A stretch of DNA of 5,664 nucleotides from Desulfobacteraceae bacterium. GTDB lineage: Bacteria; Desulfobacterota; DSM-4660; Desulfatiglandales; Desulfatiglandaceae. Both the position numbers and the translations under genes were made by a program. The DNA is taken from assembly GCA_020349865.1 (NCBI GenBank), contig CP070700.1:2031066-2036729 (forward strand), given 5' to 3'. The notes under the pieces were generated by a model. The model saw only the letters and a list, made by a program, of their open reading frames with translations. It was not told the origin of the DNA and did not search any database. Positions 1-5,542 of this stretch are shown piece by piece (the stretch's first letter is position 1; each line of letters opens with the position of its first letter).

Positions 1-543
1 CCGGTTGTTGCAGGGGAAAATGTTCTTGCAACCACTTTGAACAATCTGAATCCCATTGTTCACCCAGTAGGGACCGTGATGAACGCTGGTTGGATTGATG
101 CATCAGGCAAAAATTTTTACCTTTACAGGGATGGAACTACCTTATCCATTGCAAGGGGGATTAAAGCGGTCTTTGAAGAGGTATCCAGGGTGGCAGATGC
201 CATTGGCGTAAAAATGCTGGAATACCCGGAAGAGGATTTCTGGAAAAGGGGTACTATTATGTCAACCTACTTCAGGGCCATCTTTGACAAGGATGGGGCT
301 GCTGCAAGAATATCAGGGCCTTCCTCATTCAAAAGCAGATATATTACGGAGGATCTTCCTTTCGGGCTGGTACCTATTAAAAAACTGGCAAACCAGTTTA
401 ATGTGTCCACCCCGACTATTGATGCCGTAATTGCCTTTGCCTCTGTAATAAACCAGACTGATTATATGAAAGAGGGCCTTTCCCTCGAAGAGTTAGGGAT
501 CGCTGGCTTAGGCGCAGATGAACTTAACCAGGTACTTGGTTGA
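1..543 (+). CDS. Opine/octopine dehydrogenase family protein, C-terminal part (5' truncated by window edge)
   Basis: The reading frame is open from base 1 and ends at TGA 541-543, so about 180 C-terminal residues are visible and the N-terminal Rossmann domain lies outside the window. The visible part matches the helical C-terminal domain of the NAD/NADP octopine/nopaline dehydrogenase family. Near its start is the NPIVHP motif (fragment residues 17-22), whose His is the catalytic base position in the family, followed by G-x-x-x-N-A-G-W-I-D. At about residues 113-125 is RYITEDLPFGLVP, another family hallmark. Family members reductively condense an amino acid with a 2-oxo acid, or reverse that reaction, but many bacterial homologues have unknown substrates, so none is assigned. 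The TTG at 37 is an internal codon and not a start, because the same frame continues upstream with family-like sequence. The gene converges on the minus-strand gene that ends at 590, with only 46 bases between and no clear terminator hairpin. Confidence 0.85.
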   Translation, partial: PVVAGENVLATTLNNLNPIVHPVGTVMNAGWIDASGKNFYLYRDGTTLSIARGIKAVFEEVSRVADAIGVKMLEYPEEDFWKRGTIMSTYFRAIFDKDGAAARISGPSSFKSRYITEDLPFGLVPIKKLANQFNVSTPTIDAVIAFASVINQTDYMKEGLSLEELGIAGLGADELNQVLG

Positions 544-589
544 GGACGTAGAAGCTCATAAACAGATGGTAAGATTGCAAGACGGCTGA

Positions 590-1015
590 TCAATGAAGCA
601 GACTCTTGTCAAATTTTACTTCCATGGCCCGAGCCAGGCAGGCTGACACGCATAATTCGCACGCGCTGCACCTATCACTGTCAAAAATCACTTCCATTTC
701 CGGCCTTTTGATGTAGAGGGCACCTGTAGGGCAAACGGCTGTGCAGGCACCGCATTGGAAGCATTTCTCTTGATCCCGCTTAATATCCTGCCCAATATTC
801 TCCACCTTGACCCCAATGCTCTTCAAGTAGCGGACACCGCGTTGAAAATTCTTCCGGTGCCCGCTCAATTCGAGCACCATAAGACCTTCCTTTCTGGGGT
901 AAATGGTCGCCTTGAGGATATTAAAGGAGAGGTCAAATTTTTTGACAAGGTTTACGGCTATGGGCTCGTTGACGATCGTTTTTGGAAACCGCAAAGAAAG
1001 CATTTTCGAGTACAC
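590..1015 (-). CDS. NIL domain-containing 4Fe-4S ferredoxin-type protein
   Basis: A 141-residue soluble protein. Residues about 5-75 resemble the NIL domain, a small ferredoxin-fold ligand-binding domain also found on MetN-type transporter ATPases. Residues 85-126 carry two [4Fe-4S] motifs: Cys85, 88, 91, 95 followed by Pro, and Cys116, 119, 122, 126 without the usual following Pro. The GTG start at 1015 is preferred because GGGGG (complement of 1024-1028) lies 8 bases upstream; the in-frame ATG at 1003 has no ribosome binding site. From family knowledge, NIL-ferredoxin proteins act with COG1900/DUF39 proteins in making homocysteine from aspartate semialdehyde and sulfide in methanogens and sulfate reducers. 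No COG1900 gene is visible here, so that role is inferred. It follows the aminotransferase gene on the same strand by 81 bases, probably as the second gene of one operon. A generic electron-carrier role is the alternative. Confidence 0.88.
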   Translation of the reverse strand: MYSKMLSLRFPKTIVNEPIAVNLVKKFDLSFNILKATIYPRKEGLMVLELSGHRKNFQRGVRYLKSIGVKVENIGQDIKRDQEKCFQCGACTAVCPTGALYIKRPEMEVIFDSDRCSACELCVSACLARAMEVKFDKSLLH

Positions 1016-1030
1016 TGTATTTTCCCCCGC

Positions 1031-1062
1031 AATTGACGATTTTCGATTGATTATTGACTATT
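1031..1062. repeat. Short degenerate ATTGACT-type repeats in the operon spacer
   Basis: Between the aminotransferase and NIL-ferredoxin genes the plus strand reads as degenerate 7-8 base units: AATTGACG, ATTTTCG, ATTGATT, ATTGACT, ATTTT. The core TATTGACTATT at 1052-1062 recurs exactly, in tandem, at 2636-2653 on the far side of the aminotransferase. This suggests a dispersed family of short repeats rather than a gene-specific operator. No protein-coding role is seen. Confidence 0.55.
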
Positions 1063-1096
1063 TTAGTTTCAAAACCCTTTATCCTTGATATCTATA

Positions 1097-2275
1097 TCAA
1101 TATCTCTTCATGACTCTTTCAAATCCGGGCAGGGCCTTTTCAATCACTTCATCAGAAACGCAGTAAGCGATTCTGAAATGGCCTGGACCACCAAAGCCAC
1201 TTCCCGGCACTGCCAGGATTTTCTCCTCCTGAAGTGCGGCCACAAAGGCGACATCATCTTCAATAGGGGCTTTCGGAAACAGGTAAAATGCGCCTTCCGG
1301 TTTGCTCAAGTCATATCCAAACGAGGCAAGCCCGTCGCACAGCATGTCTCTCTTCTTCTGGTAAAGGGAAATGTCCACGCTCTCTTCAAGCAAATGGGAA
1401 ATAACCCTTTGCATGAGGGCGGGGGCGTTGACATAGCCGAGAATCCGATTGCAAAGGACGAGGCCTCCAACAATCATATCTCTGTCTGATATATCCGGGT
1501 TGGCTGCCAGATAACCGATCCTCTCTCCTGGCAGGGAAAGATCCTTGGAAAAAGAGGTCACAACAAAACTTTCATTATAGGCATTGAAAACACTGGGAAC
1601 TGTTACGCCATCATAGACGATTTTCCGGTAAGGCTCATCTGAAATGAGATATATAGCCTGACCAAATTTTCCACTGTACTGGGAAAGTATGCCTGCCAGT
1701 TCCTTCAACTCCTCTTCCCTGTATACCTTGCCTGTGGGATTATTCGGAGAATTAACCAGAACGGCCTTTGTCTTTTCTGTGATGGTCTCCGAAATAGCGT
1801 TAAAGTCAATGGAAAAATCTGGCTTTGTGGGCACGATCCTGGGGACACCCTGATGATTATCCAGGTAATTATTATACTCCACAAAATAGGGGCTCGGAAT
1901 AATGACTTCTTCCCCTAAGTTGAGGATTGTCTTAAGAACTACGTTCAGGGCACCTCCTGCCCCCACGGTCATCACTATCTCGTCGGGTGAAAATCGGGCT
2001 TTGTTGAATGTATTGAGATAATCGGCCACGGCCTGCCGCGTTTCAACATAGCCGGCGTTGGGCATATAGCCGTGCAGACCCGGCGCGGGATCCTTTACCA
2101 AATCATCCAGGATCTCATTGAACCGGGGAGGCGGTTCCAGATTCGGGTTTCCCAGGCTGAAATCAAATACATTGTCTGGTCCATACTCCTCCTTCATCTG
2201 ATTGCCCTGCTCAAACATTTTTCTTATCCACGAAGACCTTTTGATGGACTCCTGGATTTTTTTGGAAGCTGACAT
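1097..2275 (-). CDS. Class I/II pyridoxal phosphate-dependent aminotransferase (aspartate aminotransferase-like)
   Basis: A 392-residue protein, normal length for fold-type I aminotransferases. PLP-binding landmarks are in order: the NNPTG segment at 178-182 (Asn179 contacts the cofactor), ISDEPY with Asp213 and Tyr216, the SFSKDLSLPGERIGY segment with Schiff-base Lys244 and phosphate-contacting Arg252, and HFRIAY with Arg368, the expected binder of the substrate alpha-carboxylate. The GAFYLFPK segment (328-335) is typical of the aspartate/alanine/aromatic group. It is expected to be a cytosolic enzyme moving an amino group between an amino acid and 2-oxoglutarate. The exact donor cannot be read from the sequence; aspartate is the default guess and would fit the downstream NIL-ferredoxin gene of the aspartate-to-homocysteine route. 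The ATG at 2275 is well supported: AAGGAGG (complement of 2283-2289) lies 7 bases upstream. The gene ends with TGA at 1097-1099. Its leader toward the candidate promoter is filled with repeats. Confidence 0.93.
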   Translation of the reverse strand: MSASKKIQESIKRSSWIRKMFEQGNQMKEEYGPDNVFDFSLGNPNLEPPPRFNEILDDLVKDPAPGLHGYMPNAGYVETRQAVADYLNTFNKARFSPDEIVMTVGAGGALNVVLKTILNLGEEVIIPSPYFVEYNNYLDNHQGVPRIVPTKPDFSIDFNAISETITEKTKAVLVNSPNNPTGKVYREEELKELAGILSQYSGKFGQAIYLISDEPYRKIVYDGVTVPSVFNAYNESFVVTSFSKDLSLPGERIGYLAANPDISDRDMIVGGLVLCNRILGYVNAPALMQRVISHLLEESVDISLYQKKRDMLCDGLASFGYDLSKPEGAFYLFPKAPIEDDVAFVAALQEEKILAVPGSGFGGPGHFRIAYCVSDEVIEKALPGFERVMKRY

Positions 2276-2344
2276 ATTTCATCCTCCTTAGTACCTTAGT
2301 GCTAAAATTCAGCTCAAAACGTGCAGAAAATTGCAAAATTGAAA

Positions 2345-2464
2345 AAGTGTGAAGTGTCTAAAGTGATCTAAAGTGCCTAAAGTGGTGGAATTCTTTTTTT
2401 TTATAAAAACAGGTGGAGCGAAGCGACTCATTAACTTTAGTTCACTTCAAACTTTAGCTCACTT
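2345..2464. repeat. Inverted array of CTAAAGT words (imperfect long hairpin)
   Basis: The left arm contains three direct copies of CTAAAGTG at 2358-2365, 2368-2375 and 2377-2384, spaced 10 and 9 bases apart. The right arm contains two inverted copies, ACTTTAG at 2434-2440 and 2451-2457. The best pairing is 2361-2374 with 2451-2464, 13 of 14 positions complementary. Between the arms lie a T-run and the AT palindrome TTTTTATAAAAA (2398-2409), then a G/C-richer GTGGAGCGAAGCGACTC stretch. A transcript of the aminotransferase starting at the candidate promoter would carry this hairpin in its leader. It may be a dispersed intergenic repeat; a regulatory role is conjecture. Confidence 0.65.
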
Positions 2465-2508
2465 GTAACTTTTCCGGTTTATCCGGGTTATGAATTATTA
2501 AGCTTATC

Positions 2509-2536
2509 AACATAGCTTTTTATGGAATCCTGTCAA
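2509..2536 (-). promoter_or_regulatory. Candidate sigma70-type promoter for the aminotransferase / NIL-ferredoxin unit
   Basis: Read on the minus strand, a perfect -35 TTGACA (complement of 2531-2536) is followed after 16 bases by TATGTT (complement of 2509-2514), which matches 4 of 6 positions of the -10 consensus. Transcription would begin near 2502, giving a leader of about 225 bases before the aminotransferase ATG. It is back-to-back with a similar plus-strand candidate whose -35 lies 23 bases away. This is consensus matching only. Confidence 0.4.
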
Positions 2537-2559
2537 CAAAAAACTAAGTGGAAATGAAC

Positions 2560-2589
2560 TTGACAGAATTGAGTTGTTTCTCTTATGTT
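2560..2589 (+). promoter_or_regulatory. Candidate sigma70-type promoter facing the phosphofructokinase gene
   Basis: The plus strand has a perfect -35 TTGACA at 2560-2565, an 18-base spacer, and TATGTT at 2584-2589 (4 of 6 consensus positions). Start of transcription would be near 2596, about 445 bases before the phosphofructokinase ATG, with the repeats and the MITE-like element in between. That distance makes it uncertain whether this promoter still drives the gene. The -10 hexamer is the same as in the divergent candidate at 2509-2536. Confidence 0.4.
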
Positions 2590-2635
2590 CTAACGTTATT
2601 TTTAAAAGGAGCCTGCGCCCTTAATATCATGCCCA

Positions 2636-2686
2636 TATTGACTATTGACTATTAGGGATTGAATATTGAACAATGACTATTGATAA
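2636..2686. repeat. Tandem degenerate ATTGACT-type repeats
   Basis: TATTGACTATTGACTATT at 2636-2653 is two exact 7-base units plus a partial one. It is followed by looser copies (ATTGAAT, ATTGAAC, AATGACT, ATTGATAA) to 2686. The TATTGACTATT core is shared with 1052-1062. The last unit is also the outer part of the inverted terminus of the adjacent MITE-like element, since CTATTGATAA at 2677-2686 is complementary to 2981-2990. The element may therefore have entered, or be built from, this repeat type. Confidence 0.55.
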
Positions 2687-2990
2687 TTTCGTAAAAAGCT
2701 ATGTGATGCCGCGCCACGGCACTGTAACCGAAACTATCTTGCTAAGTTAGTTGAAAGTCCTATAACCGGTCATTGCGAGCCCGCGACGAGACTTGTCGGC
2801 GAGACTTTCGACGAGCTCAAGTCGAGCCGCTCAAGCCGTGCCGCTCGGCCGAGTCGGAGTGAAACGATGACGCAATCTCCTGATTCCAAGCAGTTATAGC
2901 AAATGAGATTGCCTCGCGGAGTTTATCCCGCTATGCGGGGCTCGCAATGACATCAGGGAAGACTTTTTACGAAACCATCATTATCAATAG
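2677..2990. mobile_element. MITE-like non-autonomous element with terminal inverted repeats
   Basis: The ends are CTATTGATAA-TTTCGTAAAAAG (2677-2698) and, inverted, CTTTTTACGAAA-CCATCA-TTATCAATAG (2963-2990). The 12-base TTTCGTAAAAAG and 10-base CTATTGATAA blocks pair perfectly, and the right end has 6 extra bases (CCATCA) between them. The 314-base interior has no long ORF, so it could move only with help from an outside transposase. TTTCGTAAAAAG-ended elements are, from recall, frequent in Desulfobacterota genomes. No convincing target-site duplication is visible. Its right end lies about 40 bases upstream of the phosphofructokinase ribosome binding site, so it forms part of that gene's 5' region. 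An alternative reading is a simple long palindrome of the REP/ERIC kind. Confidence 0.65.
2769..2951. repeat. Nested palindrome of the GTCATTGCGAG type
   Basis: The outer arms GTCATTGCGAGCCC (2769-2782) and GGGCTCGCAATGAC (2938-2951) are perfectly complementary over 14 bases. The inner arms GCAATCTC (2872-2879) and GAGATTGC (2905-2912) are perfectly complementary over 8. GTCATTGCGAG...GCAATCTC palindromes are a widespread intergenic repeat class in bacteria. Between the left outer and inner arms is a GC-rich insert with an approximate 13-base tandem repeat (CGACGAGACTT at 2784-2794, CGGCGAGACTT at 2797-2807). The whole palindrome sits inside the MITE-like element, so it is either its core or a second insertion into it. 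Confidence 0.7.
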
Positions 2991-3042
2991 ATCCGAAATA
3001 AATAATCATAAATAGCATAAGTATCACCAGGAGAGTCTTTCA

Positions 3043-4218
3043 ATGAAAAAAACCACCAAAAAAAAACCTACTATTGCCATTTTAACCGGCGGAGGGGATG
3101 TGCCAGGGCTCAACCCCTGCATCAAAACGCTCGTATACAGATCAGTTAGTGAAGGCATTAAAGTGCTGGGAATCAGGCGTGGCTGGGCTGGGCTTCTTGA
3201 ATACGACTCAAATAATCCTAACAGGGCAAAAGGCTGCTTCCAGGAGCTTGATCCGGATGAAGTACGTACCATTGACCGGTCCGGGGGTACCTATCTTCAT
3301 ACCTCGCGCACCAACCCTAGCGCTGCCTACAAAAAAGATGTCCCTGCATTTTTAGAAAAATCGTTCAAAAAAGGAGAGAATCTTAAGGACTTCACTTCCC
3401 ATGTCTTGAAAAACCTTGAAAAGCTTGGGGTAGATGCCGTTATTCCCATTGGCGGGGATGACACCTTAAGTTTTGCAGAACGCTTACACAGAGAAGGCTT
3501 TCCTGTGATCGCCATTCCCAAAACCATGGATAATGATGTCTTTGGCACAGACTATTGCATCGGCTTTTCAACCGCCGTAACCAGAGGTGTAGGTTTTATA
3601 CATGCCCTGAGAACGTGTGCCGGCTCACATGAACGAATCGCCATCATTGAACTATTCGGTAGATACTGCGGCGAGACATCACTGGTATCAGCTTATTTGG
3701 CTGGTGTGGACAGGGCCATCATTTCTGAAGTGCCTTTTGATCCCAAAAAATTAGCAGACCTGATTATGATAGATAAAAAGGCCAACCCCAAGAATTATGC
3801 CATGATCACGATTTCTGAGGGGGCCAAGATGGTTGGGGGTGAAATGCTTTTGTCCGGGGAGTCGGACGCATATGGTCACCGGCGACTGGGCGGCATTGGC
3901 GAGGAAACAGGCGCAATCCTCAAAGAACTGACAGGAGAAGATGTACTCAACCAGAGAATTTCTTATTTAATGAGAAGCGGCACGCCAGATTCCCTCGATC
4001 TCATGGTGGCTGTGAATTTTGCCAACACGGCGATTGACCTTTTTTTGAGAGGTGTGTTCGGACGCCTTATTGCACTGAGCAGGGGGATCTACACCGACAT
4101 ACCCTTGAGCACCATAACAACCGGCCAGAAAAGAGTGGATGTGAGAGAGCTCTATGACATAGAAGAATACCGACCCAAGGTTGTGCATGTGAGTGGGAAA
4201 CCGATGTTTTTGTATTAG
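3043..4218 (+). CDS. pfp: 6-phosphofructokinase, predicted pyrophosphate-dependent
   Basis: A 391-residue cytosolic glycolytic enzyme phosphorylating fructose 6-phosphate at C1. The N-terminal [10 protein letters not shown] (15-24) is the phosphoryl-donor loop, PIGGDD (135-140) follows, and PKTMDND (159-165) contains the catalytic Asp163. The FGR motif (205-207), ISEG (257-260) and Arg311 in LMRSG fit sugar-phosphate binding sites. ATP-dependent enzymes such as E. coli PfkA have Gly at the two donor-determining positions (GGDG and PGTIDND). Here they are Asp140 and Lys160, the combination known from PPi-dependent members, which work reversibly in glycolysis and gluconeogenesis. PPi use is therefore predicted, not shown. 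The Lys-rich N-terminus precedes the first beta strand. The ATG at 3043 is supported by AGGAGAG (3029-3035) 7 bases upstream. It stands alone between the repeat-rich spacer and ispG, 139 bases away. The mixed-substrate PFK subgroup is the alternative; if the symbol pfp is judged too specific, pfkA family applies. Confidence 0.93.
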   Translation: MKKTTKKKPTIAILTGGGDVPGLNPCIKTLVYRSVSEGIKVLGIRRGWAGLLEYDSNNPNRAKGCFQELDPDEVRTIDRSGGTYLHTSRTNPSAAYKKDVPAFLEKSFKKGENLKDFTSHVLKNLEKLGVDAVIPIGGDDTLSFAERLHREGFPVIAIPKTMDNDVFGTDYCIGFSTAVTRGVGFIHALRTCAGSHERIAIIELFGRYCGETSLVSAYLAGVDRAIISEVPFDPKKLADLIMIDKKANPKNYAMITISEGAKMVGGEMLLSGESDAYGHRRLGGIGEETGAILKELTGEDVLNQRISYLMRSGTPDSLDLMVAVNFANTAIDLFLRGVFGRLIALSRGIYTDIPLSTITTGQKRVDVRELYDIEEYRPKVVHVSGKPMFLY

Positions 4219-4357
4219 GCTCAAGGCTAAGGGATCATTGCGATATTCTATCCTGTGAAGAAATAAATAATTTGCGACAAGATAGCCTTTAGGGGATTAC
4301 GGTTTAAGAGTTCAGAGAAGTTTTTTCTATTCGTTAACGCTTATTGTCCTATTTGGA

Positions 4358-5425
4358 ATGTCGACATACGCAAAAAGAAAAAAAACACGCCGCATTTACA
4401 TCGGTAATGTCCCGATCGGTGACAGGGCACCCGTGGCGGTTCAGTCCATGACCAACACGGACACCAGGGATGTATCATCAACGGTTCATCAGATTACACG
4501 CTTATCTGAGGCAGGTTGTGAGATTATTCGCTTGGCCATACCGGATAAAGAGGCGGCAACTGCATTCCGGGAAATCAAAAAAAAGGTCAAAACACCGCTC
4601 ATCGCCGATATTCATTTCGATCACCGCCTTGCACTTGCGGCCCTCAATGCCGGTGCTGACGGACTTAGAATTAACCCCGGCAATATTGGCAGCCAGGAGG
4701 CAGTTGCTAAAGTAGTCAAGGCGGCTCTAAAGATCAAGGTGCCCATAAGGATAGGAGTCAATTCCGGGTCCTTGCACAAAGAGATCCTGTTAAAGTACAG
4801 CAGGCCGACTCCTGACGCCATGGTGGAAAGTGCCATGGAACACATAAGGCTTTTTGAGACCTTAGGCTTTGACCAGATTAAGATATCACTTAAGTCTTCC
4901 AATGTAATGAATACCATAAATGCCTATGAACTCTTGAGTGAAAAGGTGGATTATCCTCTGCATCTTGGAGTGACAGAGGCAGGCACCCTCATATCCGGTA
5001 CTGTAAAAAGTGCCCTTGGTATCGGTTATTTGCTAGCCAAAGGTATCGGTGACACCTTTCGTGTTTCCCTGACCAGGGATCCTGTTGATGAGGTCAGGGT
5101 GGCCTATGAAATTTTAAGGGCACTCGATCTGAGGCATCGAGGTCCCGAAATCATATCCTGCCCTACTTGTGGCAGGACTGAAATCGACCTATTTGGGCTG
5201 GTTGATACGGTGGAAAAGGCCTTATCCTGCATTCAAGACTCTCCAAAGGTGGCCATAATGGGTTGTGTTGTGAATGGCCCGGGCGAAGCCAAAGAGGCCG
5301 ATATCGGCATTGCAGGTGGCCGTGGACAGGGAATTCTATTTAAAAAAGGTGAAGTTGTAAGAAAAGTACCGGAGCATGAACTGGCTGAAGTCCTGATCAG
5401 TGAAGTGAAAAAGCTGGTCGAATAA
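4358..5425 (+). CDS. ispG: 4-hydroxy-3-methylbut-2-enyl diphosphate synthase (IspG/GcpE)
   Basis: A 355-residue enzyme of the MEP (non-mevalonate) isoprenoid pathway. It reductively converts 2-C-methyl-D-erythritol 2,4-cyclodiphosphate to 4-hydroxy-3-methylbut-2-enyl diphosphate using a [4Fe-4S] cluster and electrons from ferredoxin or flavodoxin. The N-terminal TIM-barrel part shows GNVPIGDRAPVAVQSMTNT (16-34), LIADIHFDHRLAL (81-93) and GLRINPGNIG (102-111). The C-terminal iron-sulfur domain supplies Cys268, Cys271 and Cys303 (in MGCVVNGPGEA) with Glu310, matching the three-Cys-one-Glu ligation known for bacterial IspG. Length is normal for the short bacterial form without the plant-type insert. 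The start is fixed by homology: the next Met is residue 31, inside a conserved motif, and no upstream in-frame ATG, GTG or TTG exists. Unusually, no good Shine-Dalgarno lies before the ATG, only a GGA touching it. The gene ends with tandem TAA stops. Confidence 0.97.
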   Translation: MSTYAKRKKTRRIYIGNVPIGDRAPVAVQSMTNTDTRDVSSTVHQITRLSEAGCEIIRLAIPDKEAATAFREIKKKVKTPLIADIHFDHRLALAALNAGADGLRINPGNIGSQEAVAKVVKAALKIKVPIRIGVNSGSLHKEILLKYSRPTPDAMVESAMEHIRLFETLGFDQIKISLKSSNVMNTINAYELLSEKVDYPLHLGVTEAGTLISGTVKSALGIGYLLAKGIGDTFRVSLTRDPVDEVRVAYEILRALDLRHRGPEIISCPTCGRTEIDLFGLVDTVEKALSCIQDSPKVAIMGCVVNGPGEAKEADIGIAGGRGQGILFKKGEVVRKVPEHELAEVLISEVKKLVE

Positions 5426-5450
5426 TAAAAAGCTGGTAACACTTTGGCTC

Positions 5451-5542
5451 TTTGAAAAAAGGACAGTAGGGGCCAGGGGGGCGTCTTTTTCAAAAACCGC
5501 ATCACAAAAATTTTACAAAGCTCGTGGCACGCCCCCTGGGCC
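5451..5542 (+). other. Interlocking inverted repeats downstream of ispG (possible structured RNA or repeat element)
   Basis: Two inverted repeats interlock. TTTGAAAAAAG (5451-5461) is complementary, with one bulged base, to CTTTTTCAAA (5485-5494). GGCCAGGGGGGCGT (5471-5484), which lies in the loop of the first stem, is complementary with one shifted base to ACGCCCCCTGGGCC (5529-5542). In RNA this is an H-type pseudoknot topology, or two competing hairpins. No run of T follows the second stem, so it does not look like a standard intrinsic terminator for ispG. It could equally be a dispersed palindromic repeat. I recognise no known riboswitch here. Confidence 0.45.

Larger units (their letters stand above)
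2276..3042. other. Repeat-rich 767-base intergenic region between divergent genes
   Basis: No convincing coding sequence is present; the only start codon near an SD-like AAAAGGAG (2604-2611) is the ATG at 2629, which gives 8 codons before a stop and lies too far downstream of it. From left to right the region holds the aminotransferase ribosome binding site (2283-2289), an inverted CTAAAGT array (2345-2464), a candidate divergent promoter core (2509-2589), ATTGACT-type repeats (2636-2686), and a MITE-like element (2677-2990) with a nested palindrome. The phosphofructokinase ribosome binding site follows at 3029-3035. Stretches 2290-2340 and 2590-2635 show nothing I can name. Confidence 0.8.

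Noticed and set aside
755..1088. Plus-strand open frames opposite the NIL-ferredoxin gene
   Set aside because: They are antisense shadows of a gene with clear cysteine motifs; their translations show no recognisable domain.
1085..1100. TTGATA/TATCAA inverted repeat across the aminotransferase stop
   Set aside because: Only 6 AT-rich base pairs with no following T-run in the direction of transcription; too weak for a terminator, and the NIL-ferredoxin gene follows.
1085..1489. 134-codon plus-strand frame opposite the aminotransferase end
   Set aside because: It lies almost wholly antisense to a well-supported PLP enzyme and has no family resemblance.
2358..2384. CTAAAGTG repeats as a CRISPR array
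   Set aside because: The units are 8 bases with 1-2 base gaps, so there are no spacers; no cas genes are present.
2629..2655. Eight-codon ORF (MPILTIDY) downstream of the plus-strand promoter candidate
   Set aside because: The SD-like AAAAGGAG is 17 bases away and the codons are just the ATTGACT repeat; no leader-peptide signature such as a run of one amino acid.
2707..2721. TGCCG-CGCCA-CGGCA small hairpin inside the MITE-like element
   Set aside because: Five base pairs only and no T-run; likely chance in a GC-rich stretch.
5408..5437. 11-base direct repeat AAAAAGCTGGT across the ispG stop
   Set aside because: Two copies 19 bases apart, probably a small local duplication or chance; no functional consequence because tandem TAA stops lie between.
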